DNA of 64,000 bases from Micropruina sp. (GTDB taxonomy: Bacteria; Actinomycetota; Actinomycetes; Propionibacteriales; Propionibacteriaceae), in contig JADJTO010000002.1 in the NCBI GenBank assembly GCA_016711105.1, forward strand, positions 124,001 through 188,000, written 5' to 3'. A model generated the notes under the pieces. It ran no database searches. It worked only from the letters and a program-made list of their open reading frames with translations, and had not been told where the DNA came from. Below are positions 55,069 through 64,000 of the stretch, one piece after another; the first letter of the stretch is position 1; every line of letters begins with the position of its first letter. A program made the position numbers and the translations under genes.

Positions 55069-55797
55069 ATGGCGTCATCTGATCCCCGTGAAATAATCGG
55101 AGTCATGGCCCCGAACACGTCAGAAGACTTGGGCGAGCTCCCACGGCTCGGCCCGACCCGCGCCCGGGTTCTGGCCCTGCTCCAGGAGTCCGCGGAGCCG
55201 ATCGCCTCCCCCGACGTCGCCGTCCAACTCGGGCTCCACTCGAACACGGCGCGCTTCCATCTGGACGCCCTGGTCGGGCACGGTTTCGCCGACCGGCAGA
55301 CCGAGAACCGCGATGTGACCGGACGCCCCAGGGTGCTTTACGGAGCAACCGCGGACGCCCCCGCGGTCGGCAACAAGCATTACGTCGATCTGGCCGGCGC
55401 CCTGATCACCCACCTGATCGAGGGCCGCGAGAACGCGGCCGAGATTGCCGACGGAGTGGGGCGCGCGTGGGGGCTGCGGCTGGCCGCCCAGGAGGACGCC
55501 GCAGAGGGCGGTCCGGCCGACGAGGACGACATCGTGGCCGGCTTGGCGGCAGCCGTGACCGGCCTGGGGTTCACCTCGCGCAGCCGCTTTCACGAGGATG
55601 CCACCGCGATCGAGATCACCCGCTGCCCCTACCGACAGACCGACCTGGCCACCCCCGGCCCGGTCTGCAGCATCCATCTCGGCGTGCTGCGCGGCTACCT
55701 GGAGGGCGTCGGGTCGGCGTCCACCGTGACGTCGCTGGAACCGTGGGTCACCCCGGAGAGCTGCATCGCGCACCTGGCCGCACGCTCAGCCGACTGA
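55069..55797 (+). CDS. HTH transcriptional regulator with three C-terminal cysteines (SufR-like)
   Basis: This 242-residue regulator has an N-terminal winged HTH (LGPTRARVLALLQ ... SPDVAVQLGLHSNTARFHLDALVGHGF). The C-terminal domain contains cysteines at about residues 186, 200 and 232 in the contexts RCPYRQTD, PGPVCSIHL and PESCIAHL. This resembles the ArsR/SufR-type iron-sulfur regulators, but the exact cluster binding cannot be proven from sequence. It is divergent from the hemerythrin-like gene, with the palindrome between them. The 3' end overlaps the convergent ureD gene by 12 bases. Confidence 0.78.
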   Translation: MASSDPREIIGVMAPNTSEDLGELPRLGPTRARVLALLQESAEPIASPDVAVQLGLHSNTARFHLDALVGHGFADRQTENRDVTGRPRVLYGATADAPAVGNKHYVDLAGALITHLIEGRENAAEIADGVGRAWGLRLAAQEDAAEGGPADEDDIVAGLAAAVTGLGFTSRSRFHEDATAIEITRCPYRQTDLATPGPVCSIHLGVLRGYLEGVGSASTVTSLEPWVTPESCIAHLAARSAD

Positions 55798-56495
55798 GTC
55801 TCCGGCGTCGCCGAACGAGCGAATCAGGCGGCCCCCACCGGCCACCTCGAACAGCACCTCGTCCGGGCCGGCGAGGAGTTCCTCGGCACACCTGCCGAAG
55901 GCCGAGCGGGTTCGGATCCGGCGCCCCGGACGAAGGAACCGCTCCTGGTCCGGGTCCCCGTCGCCGTGGTAGCCAAGACGCTCCACCAGCAGCACGCCGT
56001 CTTGGCCGGTGATGGTCACCTGTGAGTCCAGCACGCCACCGGTCTCCCCGTGTCGCCCGAGCACGACCGTCTCGTCCAGGAAGAGACCGGAGTCGGCCGC
56101 GAGGTCGGCGACCAGGGTTCGCCGGACGTCCGCCCCGTCGCAGACGACCAGCGGTTGGCTGTGCCACCGCAGCACCGCCCCGGCCCGACCGTCAGCCGGG
56201 CGTCGAAGGATGCCGACCGTCCGCGCCCGTGATAGGCCACCAGCGCCGAGACATCGCTCAGGTCGAGAGTCAGCCCGGCAGCCACCTCAACCTCCAACGT
56301 GATCCGATCACCCCCGAGCAGCGTGGCCACGGTGGAGAGCAGCGAGCAGGACAGGCTCGCCCCGCCGACCCTGGTCACCCGGGCCGCCAACACTCCCTGG
56401 TCGATCCTCAGCCGGGGAGTCCCATCAGCCTCCCTGACCAAGCGCAGCCGGGTCAGCCCGCCCAGCTCAGTGCTGATGATCTGCCGCCGCGTCAT
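55786..56495 (-). CDS. ureD: Urease accessory protein UreD, frameshifted
   Basis: UreD binds apo-urease and with UreF and UreG delivers nickel. [23 protein letters not shown] at the start and [23 protein letters not shown] in the second half match UreD. The frame breaks in the C-run at 56178-56181. One added base joins LTVGPG to [12 protein letters not shown] and gives a 236-residue protein, the short actinobacterial length. The ATG at 56493-56495 overlaps the end of ureG by 29 bases. It is the last gene of the urea operon. Confidence 0.82.
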
Positions 56496-57193
56496 GGGTG
56501 TGCGGCGGCAGTCCGTCATGCGAGTGCGGGGCCATCGGCCCCGGGTCGATTGGGGTGTGCCGGCCGGCGCGATGCCGCTCCAACACGCCGAGCAGCCAGT
56601 CACACAGGGCTGAGACCGAGGCCTCGTCCGTCCGGGTCAAGGCCAGCACCGCACCACCGTCCCGGGCCTGCCTCCCCTGGGCCACCATCAGCTCGGCGTC
56701 CACCCCCACGTAGGGGGCCAGGTCGATCTTGTTGATCACCAACAGGTCGGCGCGGGCGATCCCGGGCCCGCCCTTGCGCACCACGTCACCGCCGCCGGCG
56801 ACGTCCAGGACGAAGATCTGGGCGTCGACCAGGGCCGGGGAGAACGTGGCGGTCAGGTTGTCGCCGCCCGACTCCACCAGCACCACATCGACCGGCGCGA
56901 ACTCGCGCTCCAACTCCTCCACGGCGACCAGGTTCATCGTCACATCGTCACGAATCGCGGTATGCGGACAGGCACCGGTCTCGACCGCGCGGATTCGCTC
57001 CGGATCGAGCACCCGCCGCGCGGAGCATTTGAGCGTCCTCGTCGGTGTAGATGTCGTTGGTGACCACTGCCAGCGAGAGGGAGCCACTCAAGCGGCCGCA
57101 GAGCAGGCCGATCAGCGACGTCTTGCCGGTGCCCACCGGGCCGGCCACGCCCAGCCGGAGCGCGCGGGTGTTGTGACGGTGTGATTCAGGCAC
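56467..57193 (-). CDS. ureG: Urease accessory GTPase UreG, frameshifted
   Basis: UreG is the SIMIBI GTPase that energises nickel insertion. The P-loop [10 protein letters not shown] is near residue 18, and [22 protein letters not shown] and [10 protein letters not shown] follow in the expected order. The frame breaks at the CCC at 57012-57014. Adding two bases (or removing one) joins QMLRAAG to [17 protein letters not shown]. The corrected protein is about 242 residues, longer than usual because of a histidine-rich tail ([20 protein letters not shown]), a possible metal store. UreE is not present in the cluster. Confidence 0.85.
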
Positions 57194-57851
57194 TGAACAA
57201 CCTCTTCCTGGAGTTGGCGTGATGATGGGTCCACAGGTCGAGCACGGGCGCGGAGGGGCACGGAAGGTCGGCCGGGTGGGTGAGTTCGGCCACAGCCTCC
57301 ACCACCTGAGCGGCTTGGCCGTGCGCGGCGAGCGCCCAGTCGACGCAGCGGGACGGGTCGAGCGGCAACAGCTTCAGCGCAGCCGAGGTCACGGCCTGGA
57401 TCTCGTCGTGCACCAGCACCTCAGCGACCTGCCGGGGGGTCAACCCGACCGTCACCCCGAAGGCCGCCAGGGCGATCGGACGGGGTGGCCTGGCCAGGGC
57501 TCGCAGGGCCGGCAGCTGGCCCGGGTGCAGCCGGTCAACCAGCCGCAGGTAGCCCAGGGCAGCCTGCTCGGCCGCCCGGCGCTGGGTCTGACTGGGCGTC
57601 CGCGCCGCCCATTGGGTCCAGATCTCGACCAGGTCGTCCGCGATCACCCCGGACAGGCTGCGATGCGCCAGCACAGCGGTGCCCGCATCCACCGTGGCCA
57701 CCGAGGCGAGCCGAGCCTTGAGATAGGACGGGACGTCGCCCACCCCCAGGCCGGCCATCACAGCCGCCTCGAAACCGGCCGACTGGGTGTGGCCGCCCAC
57801 GGGCATCCGCCCATCGGCCATCAGGAGCATCGCCAACGGCACCGCAGTCAT
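57186..57851 (-). CDS. ureF: Urease accessory protein UreF
   Basis: This 221-residue helical UreF starts [28 protein letters not shown], the family's opening LLxxADxxxPxGxxxxSxGxE. The C-terminal half is helical and alanine-rich, as is usual for actinobacterial UreF. UreF helps recruit UreG to the urease-UreD complex. It starts four bases after the ureC stop and overlaps ureG by eight bases. The gene is intact. Confidence 0.88.
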   Translation of the reverse strand: MTAVPLAMLLMADGRMPVGGHTQSAGFEAAVMAGLGVGDVPSYLKARLASVATVDAGTAVLAHRSLSGVIADDLVEIWTQWAARTPSQTQRRAAEQAALGYLRLVDRLHPGQLPALRALARPPRPIALAAFGVTVGLTPRQVAEVLVHDEIQAVTSAALKLLPLDPSRCVDWALAAHGQAAQVVEAVAELTHPADLPCPSAPVLDLWTHHHANSRKRLFSA

Positions 57852-57855
57852 CGGG

Positions 57856-59559
57856 TCAGAACATCGAGTAGAGCTGGGCCAGCGGCAGCCGGGTCGCCGG
57901 TGCGGGGACGACCGGTTCGCCGTCGATCCAGATCGCGAACGTTTCCGGATCGACCTTGATCGTGGGCAGAGCATCGTTGTTGATCATGTCGGCCTTGGTC
58001 ACCGACCGGGTCGGACGCACCGCGCTCAACTGCCGCCGTAACCCCAACTCCTCGCCCAAGCCGTTCTCCAGGGCGATCGGCGCCACGAAGGCCAGCGAGG
58101 CGGCCGCTGCCTGGTCGGCCACCAGGGCCGGGCGCATCAGCACCGGCTGCGGGGTAGGGATGGAGGCGTTCGGGTCACCCAGCGCGGCCCAGGCGATCAT
58201 GCCGGACTTCAGCACCAGCGCCGGCCGGATGCCGAAGAAGCGCGGCTCCCACAGCACCAGGTCGGCCAGTTTCCCGGGCTCGATCGAGCCGATCTCATGG
58301 TCGACGCCGTGCGCGATCGCCGGGTTGATCGTGTACTTGGCGACGTAGCGCCGAGCCCGCAGGTTGTCCGCAGGAAGCCCTCCGCCCAGATCACCGCGGC
58401 GAGCCTTCATCACGTGGGCCACCTGCCACGTCCGGACGATCACCTCACCGATCCGCCCCATCGCCTGGGCATCCGAGGAGGTCATCGAGAGCGCCCCCAG
58501 ATCGTGCAGGATGTCTTCGGCAGCGATCGTGCTGGCCCGGATCCGGGATTCGGCGAAGGCCAGGTCTTCAGGCACGGACGGGTTGAGGTGGTGACAGACC
58601 ATCAGCATGTCGAGATGCTCGGCGACCGTGTTCACGGTGTGCGGCAGCGTCGGATTGGTCGAGCCGGGCAGGACGTGAGCCAGGCCGGCGATGGTCAGGA
58701 TGTCCGGGGCGTGACCGCCCCCGGCTCCTTCGGTGTGGAACGCGTGAATGCTGCGTCCGGCCATGGCGCGGATGGTGGAGTCGACGTAGCCGGCCTCGTT
58801 CAGGCTGTCGCTGTGCAGCGTCACCTGCAGGCCGAACTCGTCCGCGGCTCGGAGTGCCGCATCGATCGCGGCCGGGGTGGAGCCCCAATCTTCGTGCACC
58901 TTGAACGCCGCCGCCCCGCCGCGCGCCTGTTCGGCCAGGCCTGCGGCGCTCACGGTGTTGCCTTTGCCCATCAGCAACAGGTTCACCGGCAGGTGGTCCA
59001 AACCGCGCAGCACACTGGCCAGATGCCAGGTACCCGGGGTGACCGTGGTCGCCTTCGACCCCTCCGAGGGGCCGGTGCCACCCCCGCCCAGGGTGGTCAG
59101 CCCGGTGGCCAGAGCCTCATGCGCCTGACTGGTGGAGAGGAAGTGGACGTGCATGTCGATGCCGCCGGCGGTCAGGATCCGGCCCTCGCCGGCGATCACG
59201 TCCGTGCTCGGACCGATCTGCAGTTGGGGGTGGACGCCGTCGGCGATGTCGGAGTTCCCTGATCGGCCCAGCGCGACGATCCGGCCGTCGCGCAGGCCGA
59301 CGTCGGCGCGCACCACGCCCCAGTGGTCGAGCACGATCACGTTGGTGATCACGGTGTCCAGGGCGCCCTCGGCCCGCGTCCGCACGCCCTGGGCCATGGA
59401 CTCGCGGATCGACTTTCCGCCGCCGAACACCGCCTCCTCGCCACCAACCGTCAGGTCCTGTTCGATCTCGATCCACAGATCGGTGTCGCCCAACCGAACC
59501 TGGTCGCCTGCGGTCGGTCCGAAAATGGCGGCATACCTGGCCCGGGTGACCTTACTCAT
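57856..59559 (-). CDS. ureC: Urease alpha subunit
   Basis: This 567-residue nickel enzyme hydrolyses urea to ammonia and carbamate. GIDMHVHF carries the first nickel histidines, [12 protein letters not shown] contains the carbamylated lysine, [16 protein letters not shown] is the active-site flap region, and [18 protein letters not shown] holds the catalytic histidine. The start is the ATG at 59557-59559 ([16 protein letters not shown]), overlapping ureAB by eight bases. The full length and all key residues are present. Confidence 0.96.
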   Translation of the reverse strand: MSKVTRARYAAIFGPTAGDQVRLGDTDLWIEIEQDLTVGGEEAVFGGGKSIRESMAQGVRTRAEGALDTVITNVIVLDHWGVVRADVGLRDGRIVALGRSGNSDIADGVHPQLQIGPSTDVIAGEGRILTAGGIDMHVHFLSTSQAHEALATGLTTLGGGGTGPSEGSKATTVTPGTWHLASVLRGLDHLPVNLLLMGKGNTVSAAGLAEQARGGAAAFKVHEDWGSTPAAIDAALRAADEFGLQVTLHSDSLNEAGYVDSTIRAMAGRSIHAFHTEGAGGGHAPDILTIAGLAHVLPGSTNPTLPHTVNTVAEHLDMLMVCHHLNPSVPEDLAFAESRIRASTIAAEDILHDLGALSMTSSDAQAMGRIGEVIVRTWQVAHVMKARRGDLGGGLPADNLRARRYVAKYTINPAIAHGVDHEIGSIEPGKLADLVLWEPRFFGIRPALVLKSGMIAWAALGDPNASIPTPQPVLMRPALVADQAAAASLAFVAPIALENGLGEELGLRRQLSAVRPTRSVTKADMINNDALPTIKVDPETFAIWIDGEPVVPAPATRLPLAQLYSMF

Positions 59560-60199
59560 GTGCCTGTCCCCTAGCTCCAACCTGGTCAGCGGACTTGATC
59601 TGTAGGCCGGGCACCCGGCGGGCACCGCGGAGGGCGACCGCGTCGACCTGGCGGGACACACCCGGCTCGAAACGCACCGAGGTGCCCGAGGGGATGTCCA
59701 GCCGGAACCCTCTGGCCGCCTCCCGGTCGAAGGCGAGCGCCGCGTTGGTGTCGGGAAGATGGATGTGCGAACCGATCTGGATCGGTCGGTCGCCGGTGTT
59801 CTCGATGGTCAACACCAGCCGCTCAGCGGCGGTGCGATCGGCGTTGAGTTCGATGCTGCCCTTCGCCACCCGCACCTGTCCGGGAGCGTCCTCACTGTGC
59901 CCCAGCGGGTGGTGCAGCGTGACCAGCTTCCGGCCATCGGGGAACGTGGCCTCGACCTGCACGTCGTGCAGCATGCCGATCACCTCAGGGAGCACCTCCT
60001 CGGGGCTGAGCACCGAGCCACCCTCGGACATCAGCTCGATCACGGAGGCGCCTTCTCGGGCTCGTTCGATCACCCAGGTGCTGAGCAGCGCCACCGTTTC
60101 GGGATAGTTGAGCTTCACCCCCCGAGCGCGCCGATCCCGGGCAATCATCCCGGCGACGGCCATCAGCAACTTCTCGCTGTCCGAAGGAACGAGGTGCAT
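59552..60199 (-). CDS. ureAB: Fused urease gamma-beta subunit
   Basis: A single 215-residue protein combines the gamma subunit ([27 protein letters not shown], residues ~1-100) and the beta subunit ([39 protein letters not shown], residues ~115-205). The ATG at 60197-60199 after AGGGGAG is chosen over the GTG one codon upstream. The fused form resembles ureA of Helicobacter but occurs in some actinobacteria. It lies between urtE and ureC. Confidence 0.92.
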   Translation of the reverse strand: MHLVPSDSEKLLMAVAGMIARDRRARGVKLNYPETVALLSTWVIERAREGASVIELMSEGGSVLSPEEVLPEVIGMLHDVQVEATFPDGRKLVTLHHPLGHSEDAPGQVRVAKGSIELNADRTAAERLVLTIENTGDRPIQIGSHIHLPDTNAALAFDREAARGFRLDIPSGTSVRFEPGVSRQVDAVALRGARRVPGLQIKSADQVGARGQAHE

Positions 60200-60229
60200 C
60201 ACTTCTCCCCTGATCGGTGCATCGGGTGC

Positions 60230-60919
60230 CTAGATCGCCATTGCTTCACGAATCTGGGACGGGGTCACGTTGGCGCTGCGCCCGCTCTCGCTGACCCGAC
60301 CCGAGGTCAAGACTACGAACGAATCGCAGGCCCCGAGGGCGAAGCCCACATGCTGTTCCACCAGGACGATCGCCAGCCCGTCGGCAGCCAGGGCGGCGAC
60401 CGTCCGTTCGATCAGCTGAACGATCGTCGGCTGGATGCCCTCGGTGGGCTCGTCCAGCATCAGCAGTCTCGGTTTCGCGATCAGCGCCCGCGCGATGGCG
60501 AGCTGCTGGCGTTGCCCTCCAGAGAGGAGCCCGGCACGGCGTTCCATCAGGTCGGCCAGCGCGGGGAACAGGTCGACCGCCTCGCTCATCCTCTCGGCAC
60601 CGTGTGGCGTTCCGTCCGCCACCAGCTGCAGGTTCTCTCTGGTGGTCAGGTCACCGAAGGACTGCTGCCCTTGCGGCACGTAGGCCAGGCCCCTGCGCAC
60701 CCGAGCGTGGGTCGGCAGGCGAGTGATGTCTTCGCCATCGAGCAGGACGCTCCCCCGACTGGGTTTGAGCAGGCCCATCGCGCCGCGGAGCAGGGTGCTC
60801 TTGCCCGCCCCGTTGTGACCGAGCACGGCGACGATCCCCTGATCGGGCACCGTCAGCGAGACGTCTTTGAGCACCGTGGTTCGGCCGTAGCCGACGTCCA
60901 CACTCCGCAGTTCCAGCAT
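60230..60919 (-). CDS. urtE: Urea ABC transporter ATP-binding protein UrtE
   Basis: This 229-residue ATPase of the branched-chain-amino-acid/urea class has Walker A GHNGAGKSTLL near residue 34, signature LSGGQRQQLAIARAL, and Walker B LLMLDEPTEGIQPTIV. EGIQPTIV after Walker B is characteristic of UrtE. It overlaps the urtD stop by one base (TGATG) and precedes ureAB by 30 bases. The gene is intact. Confidence 0.93.
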   Translation of the reverse strand: MLELRSVDVGYGRTTVLKDVSLTVPDQGIVAVLGHNGAGKSTLLRGAMGLLKPSRGSVLLDGEDITRLPTHARVRRGLAYVPQGQQSFGDLTTRENLQLVADGTPHGAERMSEAVDLFPALADLMERRAGLLSGGQRQQLAIARALIAKPRLLMLDEPTEGIQPTIVQLIERTVAALAADGLAIVLVEQHVGFALGACDSFVVLTSGRVSESGRSANVTPSQIREAMAI

Positions 60920-61734
60920 CAGCGGCCTCCCTCGCTGGTCGGGGTGCCGAGGTAGATCTCCTGCACCTTCTGATTCGCCTGGATCTCGGCCACCCTTCCT
61001 TCGGCCAACACCTGGCCTGCGGACAGGACCGTGACCGAGTCGGCCACGGCCCGGAGAAACTCCATGTCGTGTTCCACCACGATCATGGTGTGGTGCGGGG
61101 CGAGGGTGCGTAACAGCACCGCGGTTTGTTCCCGCTCAGGCTGGCTCATCCCGGCGACCGGCTCGTCCAGAAGGAGCAGCTTGGCGTTTTGAACCAGCAA
61201 CATGCCGATCTCCAGCCACTGCTTCTGGCCGTGGGCCAAGGAACCTGCGGGCTGATCTCGCAGCCGCGCCAGGCCGATCACCTCCAGCGCCTCAGCGACC
61301 GCCTCGGGGACGTCCGCCCCTCGGGCTCGCCAGAGCAGCCGTCGAGGACGTTTGGCGCCGCCGGCGATGTCCAGGTTGGCCAGCACGCTGAGTTCGTCGA
61401 TCACGCTGGCAGTCTGGAAGGTGCGCCCCACCCCCGACCGGGCGATGGAATGGACGCTCCGGCCGAGCAGTTCCTCGCCGCCGAACTTGGCCGATCCCGA
61501 GGCCCTCACCAGACCGGTGATCGCGTCGATGATCGTGGTCTTGCCGGCCCCGTTGGGCCCGATCAGGAAGCGCAGGTCGCCGTTCAGGACGGTCAGGTCC
61601 ACGTCCCGGACGGCCACGAACCCGTCGAACTCGACCCGTAGGCCGCGTACCTCCAGATAGTCCCGCCACGGGTCCGGCCCGACCTCCAACAGCGCGGAGG
61701 CGGCGCTGACATCGATCAGGTTGCCTTCGCTCAT
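60919..61734 (-). CDS. urtD: Urea ABC transporter ATP-binding protein UrtD
   Basis: This 271-residue ATPase has Walker A GPNGAGKTTIID near residue 66, signature SLAHGQKQWLEIGMLL (the AHGQKQWLEIGM form is typical of UrtD), Walker B LLLLDEPVAGMS and switch VVEHDMEFLR. The ATG at 61732-61734 overlaps the urtC stop by four bases. It pairs with UrtE to drive the UrtBC permease. Confidence 0.93.
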   Translation of the reverse strand: MSEGNLIDVSAASALLEVGPDPWRDYLEVRGLRVEFDGFVAVRDVDLTVLNGDLRFLIGPNGAGKTTIIDAITGLVRASGSAKFGGEELLGRSVHSIARSGVGRTFQTASVIDELSVLANLDIAGGAKRPRRLLWRARGADVPEAVAEALEVIGLARLRDQPAGSLAHGQKQWLEIGMLLVQNAKLLLLDEPVAGMSQPEREQTAVLLRTLAPHHTMIVVEHDMEFLRAVADSVTVLSAGQVLAEGRVAEIQANQKVQEIYLGTPTSEGGR

Positions 61735-62816
61735 GCCGAGCCTCCCTCTGTCAGGACGGGCGGGACCGGCTCTGCCTTCCGCACCAACTTTCGAGCCCAC
61801 AGCAGGCGAGCCCCATCAGCGAGACTGGCCAACCCTTGGGGCAGCAGCGCGATCACGACGATGAACAGGGCCGCCTGGAAGTACGTCCACGCCGACGGGA
61901 AAGACTCCGACAACGACGTCTTGGCCAACGACACCGCGATCGACCCCAGGGCTGGCCCGAGAATGGTGGCCCGACCGCCGATGGCGACACCCACGATGAA
62001 GCCGATGGAGGCCACCACACCGACGTCACTCGGCGAAATGATTCCCACGACCGGGACGAACAATGCCCCGCCGATGGCTGCGAACACCGCAGCGAGCACG
62101 AAGGTGAGGATCTTCACTCGGGCCGGGTCGTAGCCGAGGAACCGCACCCGATTCTCCTCGTCCCGGACGGCGATCAGCAGTTCCCCGAACCGGGAGGCCA
62201 TCAGCTGACGCACCAGCAGGACCATGCCCACCAGGACGCCGGCGCAGATGAAGTAGAGCATCTGATGGTTCGTCGGATCGGCCAGGTCATAGCCGAAGAA
62301 CGAGCGGAAACCGTTCAGCCCGTTCGTCCCCCCGGTGGTCTGTTGCTGACCGACCAGGAGGATCGCGAAGGCCGCCACCAGGGTTTGGGAGAGGATCGCG
62401 AAGTACGCGCCCCGGACCCGGCGAATGAAGACGCCCGCCCCGAGAATCGCGGCGAACAACCCCGGCACGGCGACGATCAGCACCAGCGTCACGAACGGAT
62501 CGCGCATCGGCTCCCACCACCAGGGAACCTCCCCGGTGCCGTAGAGGAGCATGAAGTCGGGAACGCCCCCAGGGCCGGCGTCGGCCAGCTTGAGATGCAT
62601 GGCCATGATGTACCCGCCGAGCCCGAAGAACACCCCCTGACCCATGGTCAGCATGCCGCCCTGACCCCAGGCCAGGCCGATTCCCACCCCGACCATGGCC
62701 AGGCAGAGGAACTTCGCCAGCAGCTGCAGGCGGAAGTCGCTCAGCACCAGGGGTGCCGCCGCCAACAGCCCGGCCGCGACCGCCAGCTTGATCAGGAACC
62801 GCAAACGGGGGGTCAT
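61731..62816 (-). CDS. urtC: Urea ABC transporter permease UrtC
   Basis: This 361-residue inner-membrane permease of the LivM type has about ten hydrophobic segments. GIGLAWGQGGMLTMGQGVFFGLGGY, LVGQQQTTGGTNGLNGF and IAVRDEENRVRFLGYDPARVK are characteristic of UrtC. The start is taken at the ATG 62814-62816, overlapping the urtB stop by four bases. Residues upstream in the frame are non-coding. Confidence 0.93.
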   Translation of the reverse strand: MTPRLRFLIKLAVAAGLLAAAPLVLSDFRLQLLAKFLCLAMVGVGIGLAWGQGGMLTMGQGVFFGLGGYIMAMHLKLADAGPGGVPDFMLLYGTGEVPWWWEPMRDPFVTLVLIVAVPGLFAAILGAGVFIRRVRGAYFAILSQTLVAAFAILLVGQQQTTGGTNGLNGFRSFFGYDLADPTNHQMLYFICAGVLVGMVLLVRQLMASRFGELLIAVRDEENRVRFLGYDPARVKILTFVLAAVFAAIGGALFVPVVGIISPSDVGVVASIGFIVGVAIGGRATILGPALGSIAVSLAKTSLSESFPSAWTYFQAALFIVVIALLPQGLASLADGARLLWARKLVRKAEPVPPVLTEGGSA

Positions 62817-63696
62817 GCCAGACTCCTGGTTCGGATGGTGAACAGCCCCTGCGGGCGCACCTGCAGGAAGCCCACGACGACCATCAGCAGCATCACCTTG
62901 GCCAGGCTGGCGTCGGTCCACAGCTGGAAGAACGCCTGCAGGATCCCCAGAGCGAAGGCCGCGATGACCGCACCTTTCACTTTGCCGATGCCGCCGGCGA
63001 CAACCACCAGGAAGGCGTCCACGATGTAGTTCTGACCCACGGTGGGCCCGATCGAACACAGCAGGGTCAGAGCCACCCCGGCCAGACCCGCCAGCCCGGA
63101 GCCGACGAAGAAGGTGAACCGGTCGATCCCGGAGGAGTTGACCCCGCTGGCCTCGGCCAGCGCACGGTTACCGACGACAGCCCGGATCCGACGCCCCAGG
63201 GGCGTCCGAGAAAGCAGCAACGCGACCGCCACCACAGCCAGGACGCACAGCGCCAAGATCAGCAGGCGAGTCTTGGGCATGGCCAGACCGGCGACGTTCA
63301 CCGGTCCGGCCAGCCAGTCGGGGCGGGCACGTCCACGTTCGGGGCCCCGAAAATGTCTCGGGCCAGCTGCTGCAGCAGCAGTGCTACGCCCCACGTGACC
63401 AACAGGGTGTCGAGTGCCCGACCCCGCATGCGTTCGACGATGGTGATCTGCAGCAGGACTCCCAGCAACCCGGCCACCAGAAAGGCCACCGGCAGCGCCA
63501 CCAGGAAGGACACGCCCGGATTGCTGATCAGTTCATGCACCAGGTAGGCCGTGTAGGCCCCGATCATCACGAACTCCCCGTGGGCCATGTTGATCACCCC
63601 GAGCTGGCCGAAGGTGAGGGCCAGCCCGAGGGCGGTGAGGAGGAGCACCGACCCCAGGCTGAACCCTGCAAATACCTGTTCTGCGAAGATCAACAT
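62813..63696 (-). CDS. urtB: Urea ABC transporter permease UrtB, frameshifted
   Basis: This LivH-type permease has LTALGLALTFGQLGVINMAHGEFVM in the N-terminal half and RTPLGRRIRAVVGNRALAEASGVNSSGIDRFTFF in the C-terminal half. The frame breaks at the GGGG at 63320-63323. One added base joins NVDVPAP to DWLAGPVNVAG and gives a 294-residue protein. The missing base lies in a four-base run, so this is probably a sequencing error. It starts seven bases after urtA. Confidence 0.9.
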
Positions 63697-63702
63697 CGCA
63701 GG

Positions 63703-64000
63703 TCAGGACAGGCCGGCGGCCCAGGGGTAGGACGTGAGGAACGGGTCGGGCTCGATGGCCGTCGCCGAGGTCCACACGGCGTAGATCAGGCCATCAGGGC
63801 GAATCTCGCCGATCATCCCGGTCTTGGCGATGTGGTGGTTCTCACCGTTCAGCGTCACCTTGCCCTCCGGCGCGTCGAAGGTCACTCCGCCGGCCGCAGC
63901 CTGGACGTCCGCCACGGCGAACGACTTGGCCTTCTCCACGGTGGCCTTCCACAGGTAGAGCGAGGTGTAGGCGGCTTCCATCGGATCGGAGGTCACCCGC
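63703..64000 (-). CDS. urtA: Urea ABC transporter substrate-binding protein UrtA, C-terminal end
   Basis: The last ~98 residues of the urea-binding lipoprotein are present: VTSDPMEAAYTSLYLWKATVEKA, FDAPEGKVTLNGENHHIAKTGMIGEIRPDG, ending PFLTSYPWAAGLS. This matches the UrtA C-terminus closely. The gene runs off the right edge of the window, so the signal peptide and start lie outside. It is the first gene of the urt-ure operon seen here. Confidence 0.92.
   Translation of the reverse strand, partial: RVTSDPMEAAYTSLYLWKATVEKAKSFAVADVQAAAGGVTFDAPEGKVTLNGENHHIAKTGMIGEIRPDGLIYAVWTSATAIEPDPFLTSYPWAAGLS

Overview
The window comes from a high-GC Gram-positive bacterium, almost certainly an actinobacterium and possibly a Propionibacteriaceae-type organism. 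Supporting signs are strong G/C third-position bias, polyphosphate glucokinase, DUF222/HNH and DUF1707 proteins, a DUF6457 gene beside mobA, and fused urease gamma/beta subunits. The family-level placement is inference.

Layout. 1-1.8 kb: tail of one gene and two adjacent Gfo/Idh/MocA oxidoreductases, both damaged. 2.9-18.0 kb: a tightly overlapping six-gene minus-strand operon of very large proteins of unknown function, headed by a PhoD-like metallophosphoesterase. This is the best candidate for an undescribed system. 18-23 kb: TRIC-type membrane protein, lipoprotein, GntR regulator, small proteins and a frameshifted DUF222/HNH gene. 23.2-28.5 kb: a second minus-strand operon of uncharacterised large proteins, divergent from a serine hydrolase. 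30-33 kb: an accessory patch with a MazF/RHH toxin-antitoxin pair, a gene remnant, an insertion sequence and an MNT/HEPN-like pair. 33.4-39.6 kb: tRNA-Gly, DUF1707 and PH-domain membrane proteins, galE, ppgK, argS. 39.6-45.9 kb and on to 49.5 kb: respiratory nitrate reductase narGHJI with two NarK transporters, plus moaE. 49.5-54.5 kb: cobU, cobS, cobT and molybdenum-cofactor genes mobA, moaD, moaA with a DUF6457 gene. 54.6-55.8 kb: a hemerythrin-like gene divergent from a cysteine-bearing HTH regulator. 55.8-64 kb: urea ABC transporter urtABCDE and urease ureAB-C-F-G-D.

How the genes work together. The right half is about nitrogen: nitrate import and respiration (NarK, NarGHJI), the molybdopterin cofactor that NarG needs (MoaA, MoaD, MoaE, MobA), and urea uptake and hydrolysis to ammonia. 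CobU, CobT and CobS assemble the cobalamin nucleotide loop.

Caution on the sequence itself. At least fourteen conserved reading frames are broken by single-base-scale indels at or beside short same-base runs. In addition one oxidoreductase lacks its middle, and narG and cobU, which face away from each other, both lack their starts at one junction near 49,500. Most of the small breaks look like homopolymer errors of a long-read assembly rather than real pseudogenes, so frameshifted genes are annotated here as whole CDSs with the break noted.
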